Shown piece after piece: positions 12,961 through 21,544 of a DNA stretch of 64,000 bases. The DNA comes from Cotesia glomerata. Taxonomy: Eukaryota; Arthropoda; Insecta; Hymenoptera; Braconidae. The translations under genes and the position numbers were made by a program. How positions within the stretch are numbered: the first letter of the stretch is position 1; each line of letters begins with the position of its first letter. The notes under the pieces are model-generated. The model made no database searches and had not been told where the DNA came from. It saw only the letters and a program-made list of their open reading frames with translations. The stretch covers positions 8,519,666-8,583,665 of the forward strand of contig NC_058164.1 in assembly GCF_020080835.1 (NCBI RefSeq), written 5' to 3'.

Positions 12961-15837
12961 CACCGGCACACAAAAAAAATTAAGTAGAATGTGCATTTGA
13001 CCGGACCTACCTAAGGGTACGTATTTTGGTCGAAACTTTACACCCTCGAAATTTCGAGAAAACTTCAAAAAACCGTAAAAATGATGAAAATTGGCAGTTT
13101 TAATAATAAAAAAACGTTTTGGAACTAAACTAAGCGTGATTTTCATGTATTTCGATCCGCTGAATATGAATCGAAACTTTATTGAGACCACGAGCCATTT
13201 TAAATGTGACAAAATCACACAAAACTTTCGAAAATTCCGAAAAAATATAGTTTTCATGATAAAAAAACTTTTCCTGGTCCAATTCAGATAAAATTTTATA
13301 TCTTTTGATGTCTTCAATTCGCATCTTAATTTTTTTAGTCTATGCACCCTCTAAAGCTAGAAAAATTCGCAAAAATTGTAAAAATTACCATTCATACCAT
13401 AGCAGAAAAAAAATTGATTAAACATGATTTAATGCCTAAAATGAATACTCTATAACGTAGATATATCAAATAACTTTAAATCTGTGAAAAACACAAGACA
13501 TAAAAAGATAGAGAGAAATGATTTTTACGAATCCTAAACTTTCCTTCGTTTGTATCGCACTCTTTTATCCTCAAATGATCTTCTTAGTGGATTCCTCTTT
13601 TGTTTACGATTTTCTTCGGGTACTTCTCTTTTTAACATCCAACAAAAATCTGCCATCATGTTAACACTCTTGGTGAAAACGTTCTCCCTGTTCTTCACTA
13701 TAGTCTCCACAATTGTCAGGAAAGTGGTCAAGATGAGAATCTAAAAAGTGTAATTTGAGATTCATTAAACAACCCAAATTTTTGTAGTTTTTCAGCAATG
13801 CGTCAACTAAAGTGCTGTAATCCTCACTTCTGTTATTTCCCAAAAAGTTTTGTGAAACATTTTTGAAGCTTACCCAAGCTGCTTTTTCTGTGTCGTTCAT
13901 TGTTCCTTCAAAATTTGCATCCTGAAATTAGATCGCATTTGGGGTCCATCAAAAATTCCCTCTTTCAATTTCGCATCACTTATTGCAGGGAACTTTCCTC
14001 TCAATTACGCAAAACAATCACCATCTTTATTCAGAGCTTTCACGTACTGTTTTATGAGTCCCAAATTGATATGTAGTGGTGGCAGCAAATATTTGGAAGG
14101 CTGAATTAAGGGTAGTCGTATAACGTTATGGGAACCTGGATTCAATGCAGATCTTGATGGCCATTCTTTTTTGACATAGTGATTTTTCCGGTCTCTGCTA
14201 TCAAACAAACATAAATAGCAAGGATATTTGGTGAATCCCGATTGCTGACCTAAAAGAGGTGTTGCAATTTTGAGATCTCCACAAATTTTCCAGTTATGCT
14301 CTGAATATTTTATTTTTCCCAATACAATCTGTAAATTTTCATAAGTTTCTTTCAGTTTTGTCGAATGAGCTATTGGAATCGGCGCAAATTCATTCCCAAT
14401 ATGAAGCAAAACAGCTTTAAGACTTCGTTTCGATGAATCGATAAAAAGTCTCCACTCATCGTCCTTATACGTGTTCGGTTTCAATTCATCAACTAAAGCT
14501 TTAACATCTGAACAGTATACCACCGAATTTTGATCGTCGTTCATAAAAAATTTCCGGAATTTTTTTTCCCTATTTCGATAGAATGTCACTGATACACCTT
14601 TAGCCAACAAATGTTTTTCTTTCAACCTTGACGCAAGTAATTCAGCTCCATCTTTGGGTAAAGCCAAGTCTCGAACCAGATCATTAAGTTCTTCTCGGCT
14701 AAACGTTTCAGAGTCTTTTGTTTTTCCGCCAGGTAAGTACTCTTCATCTTCTGAATATTCTTCTTCCGAACTTTCTTCAACTAGCGTATCGTCTTCTTCT
14801 ACATCCATTTCTTCAACCGTATTAATTTCCTTGACAACTTCTATTTTTTGTGGCTTAATAGCTGATGAAACATTGGCGTATACAATTTTGTTTTTTGTAT
14901 TCCAGGTGAACCCGGTAGTATCTGTCATACAGAAATAACAATTCTGTAAACCAGTTGGTGAAGACCATATCATTGGTATTGTGAATTTCAAGTTGTCCTG
15001 TTTCTTGTTTTTTTCCCACCGGGTTAACATCATGTTACATCGACTACAAATCGTATGTGGAACCCATGCTGAATCCAAATTAGTAATTTGGAGACCAAAA
15101 CATTCTTCATAAATTTGTTTGATCTTATCAGATAACGATCTTCGATTCCTTTCCAAATTGAATTCTCCACAAATGTAACAAAATGAATCAAGACTTTTAT
15201 TACACAGATGAGAATTACTTCTTGTGATAGTATACTCTCCAGTAGCCAAGTTTCCCACTTCTGAAGAGCTGCAGTCGCTTGATGATGACGCCTGCGAGCC
15301 TGCTTTCTCACCCTGACCAGACGCCGATACTGGGGCTCCGATTGCCTGCATCGTAAAGTACTTATCACTTGTACCTGCCATGACGGCACACACGCCGTTA
15401 ACCCAGGGACTCTGCCAGATGGTTCTGTTGCCCACCGTCACCACGTGGAGGTGCCCTGGTTACAGGCACAAGCAATTAAGTCTTCATCAAAAGTCAAAAA
15501 CGAGATTAAAAAAACAAAAAAAATTACTTTTATCGGAATTTTGGAGGGTTTGTGTGATTTTTTTACATTTAAAACGGCTCGTGGTTTCAATAAAGTTTCG
15601 ATTCATATCCAGCGGATCGAAATACATGAAAATCACGCTTAGTTTAGTTCCAAAAAATTTTTTTATCATTAAAACTGCCAATTTTCATCATTTTTACGGT
15701 TTTTCGAAGTTTTCTCGAAATTTCGAGGGTGTAGGGGTCAAACTGACCTCGAATTCGGATTTAGCGGACCAAAATACGTACCCTTAGGTAGGTCCGGTCA
15801 AATGCACATTCTACTTAATTTTTTTTGTGTGCCGGTG
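12961..15837. mobile_element. long-TIR DNA transposon
   Basis: The element is 2877 bp. The ends are CACCGGCACACAAAAAA and its exact inverse, and the inverted arms extend about 300-330 bp (12961-13290 and about 15500-15837). The right arm has an extra piece near 15737-15770 (AGGGGTCAAACTGACCTCG) that is missing on the left. The interior carries a broken gene on the minus strand. The target duplication is unclear because both flanks are T-rich. The superfamily was not identified with confidence. Confidence 0.75.
13534..15381 (-). pseudogene. broken zinc-finger transposase-like gene
   Basis: The main open part runs to 14005; the first ATG is at 15381 (the frame is open to 15444 with a GTG). Numbered from 15444, it has a Cys4 finger (CYIC at 89-92, CSRC at 133-136), a second pair C169/C172, an acidic stretch at 211-235, and an RNase-H-like region with D336 (FIDSS) and D390 (CGDLK), then CYLC 409-412. 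The frame stops at TAA just after DGDCFA. Conserved sequence goes on beyond it (KEGIFDGPQ, then EKAAWVSFKN, SHLDHFPDN, GERFHQE, MMADFCWMLKRE) but in shifted frames near 13930 and 13700. The gene is thus dead. Proteins of this type are spread through many arthropod genomes, usually unnamed; a DDE-type role with E in GERFHQE is my inference. Confidence 0.65.
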
Positions 15838-16468
15838 CTTTTAAAAGGCTCTACCGATCAATTTCAAAAACTATTCAGCTCTTAACATAAAAAAACCACG
15901 TTGATCGCCGCCAGCCTGGTCAAAATCGGTTGATTCGTTCGTGAGTTATCGTTGACGAAAGAAAACCAAAAAAAGTGTTTTTTCGGAATTACTCCGAAAT
16001 TTTTCGTTTGATGAATTTGAACTTGAAGATTCATTATGAAGATCAAAAAACTACGTCGAATGCCACCAACCGCGTAGAAATCGGTTCATTCATTCAAAAG
16101 TTATTGCGATTTGAAAATTCAAAAAATAGTGTTTAATCAAACTTTTGAGCTCGAAGAGCTCAAAATAACACAGAAATTATATTTAAGAGCTCGAAGAGCT
16201 CAAAAATGTCATAAGTGCAATTTCAAGCGTTTAGGTACAGAATTGGCGGGAAGTTGCAGGGATGGCCTTCAGGGTCAACCGTTTTCCTAATTTTTTTATT
16301 TAATTCTATATTATTTCAAAATTATTATTTTTGAAAAAAAATTTTAGTGGCATTGAATCTCGTGTAATAAATCAGCGAAAAAGTTTATCAGAAAGTTAAT
16401 GGATTTATTGTGAAAGCGTTTTTATATAACTTTTTTAAAACATTTCTTATCAGAAACATAAAAATATT

Positions 16469-16556
16469 TGTTTTTACCTCGTATTTCGAAAATCGAGTTT
16501 TCATCAGATCTCGACGTTTTGAGGTCGTAGGAAGCTTCCCTGAGTATTCCCGCGAT

Positions 16557-16600
<44 letters not shown>

Positions 16601-17240
16601 CCTCTCATAACTTTTGAACGGCTTGACCGATTTAATCGTGGTTGGCGCCATTCGAAGGGGTTCAACTAAACTTAGATTTTGAATATAAATTGGACCGATT
16701 CGAACCGGTAGATTTTGAGAAATCTTAAAAAAACTACAAAAAAAATTTTTTTCAAATGTGGTTTTTTTTTCAATAACTTTCAAACGGCTTAACCGATCAA
16801 TTCCAAAAACTAATCAGCTCTTAACATCGAAAAACCACGTCGATCGCCACCAAGCCGGTCAAAATCAGTTGATTCGTTCGTGAGTTATCGTTGACGAAAG
16901 AAATCGAAAAAAAGTGTTTTTTTCGAATCACACCGAAATTTTCGGTCTGATCAATTTGTGTTTAAAATTATATCATAGAATTTGAAAAACTGCGTCGGAT
17001 GCCGCTAACCGCGTGAAAATCGGTTTATTCATGAAAAAGTTATTGCAGTTTGAAAATTCAGAAAATAGTGTTTTATTGAACTTCCATCAGACTTTTGAGC
17101 TCGCAGAGTTCAAAACTATACGAAAATTATATTTTTGAGCTCGAAGATTTCAAAAGCGTACTGTGCGATTTTGAGCGCTTAATTACGAAAGTAGCGGGAA
17201 GTTGCAGGGATGGCCTTCAGGGTCAACCGTTTTCCCAATT
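16469..17240 (-). mobile_element. unit U repeat (reverse), lacking its terminal hairpin
   Basis: The copy begins inside the unit (TTTTTACCTCGTATTTCG) without the CTTCCCGCT hairpin and runs to GTCAACCGTTTTCCC. The (GT)n tract lies at 16558-16597. It follows the interrupted unit in the same orientation. Confidence 0.65.
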
Positions 17241-17414
17241 TTTTTATATAATTTGTGTTTTTTGCGTTAATTTAGTATATCAAGAAAAAATATACTACAT
17301 TGTTTTGTGTATTTCGTATTGGAATATTCGTATTCTAAAGTTAATTAATTAAAAGTTATTCATATTTTTAATTGAGAAGATTATAATATAATATTGAGTA
17401 AAAGAAAAATTTCA

Positions 17415-18099
17415 AACTTTGTAATTTCAATTTTGATGGTAATATATGCTTATTTGTTGAATTATTACGTCTTTCATCAAGATATTGTAGGTAATTCAAT
17501 CATATTCCAACAGTAATTAAAGAAAAAGAGTATTTTGTTATTACTAATTTTTCTAGTATTTTTCCAAACGCTTTTTAGTGCAATCTCAATCTTGGAGTGA
17601 AATATGTGGCAATAAAAACTTGTTGTGCAAACGAGTATATTCAAATGAAAATATTTTCAAGTGTTTAGTAGAAGTTATTATTGTACTATCTAATAGTTAA
17701 TAACAATTATGCATTATTCTAATAAGAATCAAATGCGTTTGTAAAGAAAAATCATTTTGCATCCCCCACGAATTTTTGTTACCCTATATTGAATGGATTT
17801 TGTAAAAATGATGAAGAATATGGTCTGAATTTTCATTATGTTGATTTCCAATGTCAATGCAAACGTAATTTTTCACCGATATCTATTTACCGATGTTTAC
17901 TGAGTGAGTATACAATTTTTAATGTAAAAAAATCAAAATATTAATAACAAATATAGTGATCCGTGTAACTCAACATGATTATCAATTTTAGATGGAGATT
18001 GTTGGCGAGATGATCAGTGTATGGTCGGAAATTCTATTTCTAAAGATTATCGGTGTCAATGTAAGGCAAATCACATTGCCATCGCTGATAATCTATATA

Positions 18100-18100
<1 letters not shown>
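17415..18100 (+). pseudogene. decayed third copy of the cysteine-rich gene
   Basis: Four pieces match the flanking paralogues in order. About 17425-17470 resembles exon 1. After TTTTTAG, 17578-17675 matches exon 2 but has a frameshift near 17602 and a lost 5' splice site (GAAG/TTATT instead of GAAG/GTATT). Then 17723-17901 matches the exon CICKE..ITY of gene 1 exon 9, with Cys codons changed to TAT (GAATATGGT, CATTATGTT). Last, 17956-18090 matches the last exon, with an internal deletion and loss of Cys. Exons between exon 2 and exon 9 are gone. It marks an ancient three-gene tandem array. Confidence 0.7.
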
Positions 18101-18148
<48 letters not shown>

Positions 18149-18480
18149 GAATCCCTATTTCTCTAGGTCACACCATCACGCGTGAACGGCTGGACCGATT
18201 TCACTAATTCTTTTTTTGATGTGTTTGTTATTGTCAGGAGAAGGTTCTTATGAAAGAAAAAATTAAGAAAATTGCGCGGAAAATTAGAAAATTTAAGAAT
18301 ACTCAACCACCATATAAAATCTATATCTATAGTTATAAAAATAAATTGCTGCGCGTTAATATCGCTAAAACTCAAACATGGTTTGACCGATTTTGACAAG
18401 TTTTTTTTTGTATGTTATGGTTCAAAGATGGTTCATAAAAGAAAAAAAAAAAAAACATTTGAAAAAAAATCATAAACATT
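18100..18480 (+). mobile_element. two Helitron-like 5' end fragments
   Basis: A (TA)n run leads into ATAAAAATGAATCCCTATTT..GGCTGGACCGATTTC, and a second start lies at about 18318 (ATAAAAATAAATTGCTGCGCG). These resemble the 5' start of the complete Helitron-like copy at 20357-20653. Neither has its own 3' end here. Confidence 0.45.
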
Positions 18481-18595
18481 AAAAAATCGAAAAATTAAAA
18501 ATTAAAGTGCAGCCAACGTGTTATCTGGAGGTTCTGGGTTTAAATCCCTGTCCGAGCTATCCGAATTTTTTTCTCACATCTATATATCTATATAT

Positions 18596-20070
18596 GGGTC
18601 ATTCCATGTCAAATCGACCAATAGTTGGAATCGACCCCTTCCGATTTGGATGAATTTTGGTCAGAAGTTTTCTTTTATCATAAAACGAAGTTCTGCCAAA
18701 GGAAAAAAAATAAAAAAATTTTTTTCGAAAGATATGCAAATTCAAAATTTCGCGATTTTTCCAGTTTTTCAATTTTGTTTTTGCAATATCTCGAATGCTA
18801 TTATAGATACAGGAATGGTCTTTCGTTTCTTTAAAAGGGGATACTTGGGACTATTGAAAAAGAAATATTTTGGAAAAAAATTTTGAAAAATGCCAAATTT
18901 GTCAAATTTTGAATTTTTGAAAATCGTCAAAAATGGAGACCGCCATTAAAATTTTGGCTCAATTTTTTTTGTATGATACCTTGTAATGATCTTAAAAGAT
19001 CCTGAAATTTTTGGATAGGGGTTTTTTTTTTCAAAAATATGAATTTTTGAATTTAAAAAAAAAATTTTTTCTTGTTTTTTGCAACTTCTATATAAGTTAA
19101 AGTTATGCAGATACATAATATTGTAATTTTGAGTATTTAGAAATCAAATGCACGACGTGAAAATATTAAATAATAAATTAATTTCAACTTTTATTCATTT
19201 TTTAGACATAATCTAAAAGTCAGGCTTAACGCATGATATAATTTTTTATTTTCTTAACGCATGATATATTTTTTTGCTCGACGGGCAGAAAGCGTCAACT
19301 TTCGGCCCGCTGCGCTAAACGAAAGTGCCGCTTTCTGCCTTCGTCGAGCAAAAAAATAGTATACACTCCACGGGAAGTAAATAAGAAAGCCTCAGATCAC
19401 ATGTAATTGTCGGCCGAGGCGAAGCCGAGAGACATTTCTTACTTTACTTCCCTAGGTGTGTAATATACTATTGTCCGTTTCTTCACTTCAATTACAGTTT
19501 TTAACCTCAAATAACTCAAACAGATATTAATTTTCTATAAAAATTAGAAATAATTTCATGAGAATATCATTTTTTTCGTTCTTTCGAATACTTATTTACT
19601 TACGAATTTCTGCACATTCATAGTTCTCAATCTCAAATTACAAATTATTCTCATGTTAATGAGATGACAAGTGGCGTCAACAACTTTAAATGAAGTAAAA
19701 AAAGGACAATTAACAAATTCTATCATGCGTTAAGGATGACTTATTTTAAGGATGCAAGATTATGTCCAAAAAATAAAAAAAAGTTGAAATTAATTTATTA
19801 TTTAATATTTCCACGTCGTACATTTTATTTTTAAATACCCAAAATTACAATATTATGTATTACAATAGCATTCGAGATATTGCAAAAACAAAATTGAAAA
19901 ACTGGAAAAATCGCGAAATTTTGAATTTGCATATCTTTCGAAAAAAATTTTTTTATTTTTTTTCCTTTGGCAGAACTTCGTTTTATGATAAAAGAAAACT
20001 TCTGACCAAAATTCATCCAAATCGAAAGGGGTCGATTCCAACTAGTGGTCGATTTGACATGAAATGACCC
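18596..20070. mobile_element. palindromic element inserted in a Helitron-like 5' end
   Basis: The ends are GGGTCATTCCATGTCAAATC and its inverse GATTTGACATGAAATGACCC. The right arm (about 19748-20070) is continuous. The left arm is in two parts, 18596-18812 and 19109-19214, separated by about 300 bp without a partner. The flanks are TATATA on both sides, and the Helitron-like start ATATAAAAATAAATTTCTGTGCG resumes right after it, so the element inserted into the TA-rich start of that copy. Overlapping frames such as 18518-18886 and 19831-20115 are the same sequence in the two arms and not genes. Confidence 0.65.
19224..19733. repeat. GC-rich hairpin core within the palindromic element
   Basis: TTAACGCATGATA-type words open it (about 19227 and 19255) and ATCATGCGTTAAG closes it. 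Inside are two hairpins: GCTCGACGGGCAGAAAGC against GCTTTCTGCCTTCGTCGAGC (19275-19352), and GGGAAGTAAATAAGAAA against TTTCTTACTTTACTTCCC (19372-19453), the latter with CGGCCGAGGCGAAGCCGAG in its loop. The base composition is unlike the surroundings. It may be a separate small element nested in the larger palindrome. Confidence 0.5.
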
Positions 20071-20270
20071 ATATATAAAAATAAATTTCTGTGCGTTAAT
20101 CTCGCTAAAACTCAAAAACGGCTGGACCGATTTTAAAATTTTTTTTTGTTTTGTTCGCTATAGTTCAGGAATGGTTTAAAAAAATAAAAATTATTGGAAA
20201 ATCCGAAAGTTCAGCTAAAAAAATAAAAAATTGTTAATTTTGTATCGGAATCGCTATTGTTACGCTTGAG
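20071..20270 (+). mobile_element. Helitron-like 5' fragment, continuation
   Basis: ATATAAAAATAAATTTCTGTGCGTTAATCTCGC and the following GGCTGGACCG match the 5' part of the copy at 20357. It is the right half of the copy split by the palindromic element 18596-20070. Confidence 0.45.
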
Positions 20271-20356
20271 CCTCAAGGTTGCAAGAGTGTACCAAAATTG
20301 TTCAATATGTAGGAAGATACGTACAAGTATACTGCAGAGTTATACTATCTTCTTCT

Positions 20357-20653
20357 TCTATATATATATAAAAATGAATTGCTGTGCGTTAGTCTGGCTA
20401 TAACTCAAAATCTTCTGTATATATGAACAAAAAAAAATTTCATAAATTCTGTGTTCATTTTTTGGGATCTTGATTTTCAGGCGATAATGAGAAGCAAGTT
20501 TCATTTAATAACTTGACAAAATTCTAACCGCACTTCATACAGCCAGTATTTATTTTTTATTGAAGTAGACTAGAGTTTAAAGATTGATAATCGCTGATCA
20601 AAAGGTGTAATAAAATATATTGTAGGTGATACGAAGTTCACCGGGTCAGCTAG
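20357..20653 (+). mobile_element. non-autonomous Helitron-like element
   Basis: The copy starts TCTATATATATATAAAAATG and ends with a hairpin (GGTGA..TTCACC) followed by GGGTCAGCTAG and a T. The 5' TC, 3' hairpin and CTAG end are Helitron features. At about 297 bp it is far too short to code for a Rep/helicase. Confidence 0.6.
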
Positions 20654-20665
20654 TTTATGTATATA

Positions 20666-21132
20666 ATTGAGGTTATAATTGAGGATGGTTTTACTTGTAT
20701 CACTGTAGAGTGTTTTACAAGGGAGGGTGGGGAATTATTGTCTCTCCACTTTTTTCTCCGCAATATAATCTCTCAACCCCGTCATTATAACTCTCAACCA
20801 CTTTTTCGTCCCCACCCCCCTGCATGACGGGATTTTTTCTTTCATGCCCGACACACATGTGCTGCGACTGTGGCCGACTTACGCGTTATAATCAGTACCT
20901 GCATTTGCATTACGGTCTTAAATAGTATGGAGGTACTTCTATAATGACATTTTACCTCCATAACTATATGGGAAAACCACAGAAAACCCGACCGGTACAC
21001 AGAGGCTGGCAATGAAACGCACATATTCTTAGTTTATAATCATTGAAAAATATTGGTGCGCGCCGGAATCGAACCCTGGTCCCACTCTTTCGAAATGCAG
21101 GTACCGAGCCGATTAGGCTATTGCCAACCTCT
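20666..21132 (-). mobile_element. tRNA-derived SINE, family 2, with 15-bp target duplication
   Basis: The element is flanked by the same 15 bp, TAGTTTATGTATATA, at 20651-20665 and 21133-21147. Its tRNA-like head is at the right end on the minus strand: TAGCCTAATCGG (A box) and GGTTCGATTCC (B box). A 467-bp body and a long target duplication fit a SINE moved by LINE machinery. The target is the 3' end of the Helitron-like element just before it. Confidence 0.75.
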
Positions 21133-21147
21133 TAGTTTATGTATATA

Positions 21148-21544
21148 TAAAAATTAAGAAAATCGTTGCAAGCACGACATATTATTCCGATAATTAGATT
21201 TTGATTGAAAGTGTGTCTATTTTCAAAATATCTTTTAATTTTTTTTTTAGTATTATTAATCGTAATATTCTTTTTTAATAAACCATTTATTATTAATTTT
21301 TAATGACAGTCATTTACGCAACTGAAAAAAAATAGTTGTTTTATTTTTTAACCATTCCACATCCATAACACATAAAAACATTTTAAAAATAGCTTTTATA
21401 GTCGTATGATTGATAACTACAAATTTGAGTAAATATAAAAGAAGATATACGTGCTCTATATTTTGTACAATATATTTTATATTTTATAACATTAAATAAG
21501 TTTATTAATTTTTTAATTTTTATTATTTTGTCATAAAGGGTTAC
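21148..21544. promoter_or_regulatory. upstream region of gene 2 (promoter not resolved)
   Basis: AT-rich sequence between the SINE and the start codon of gene 2. TATA-like words occur (ATATAAAAG near 21434, TATATTTTATA near 21472) but are not distinctive in this base composition. No other feature is visible. Confidence 0.25.

Larger units (their letters stand above)
12571..16292 (-). mobile_element. unit U repeat (reverse), split by a TIR transposon
   Basis: The unit runs 12571-12960 and continues at 15838-16292, ending GTCAACCGTTTTCCTAA. Its body is interrupted exactly where the long-TIR transposon 12961-15837 begins and ends. The uninterrupted order in other units confirms that the two parts were adjacent. 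The U insertion is therefore older than the transposon. Confidence 0.7.

Noticed and set aside
18485..18570. tRNA-like TCTGGGTTTAAATCCCTG arm
   Set aside because: Only a T-arm-like hairpin is seen; no D arm or acceptor stem. Probably chance or a small fragment.
18518..18886. 122-residue open frame (and the similar 94-residue frame at 19831-20115)
   Set aside because: Both come from the two arms of the palindromic element 18596-20070; the protein has no recognisable features.
21052..21131. Possible tRNA gene on the minus strand
   Set aside because: It is the head of a 467-bp element with a perfect 15-bp target duplication; a SINE explains it better.
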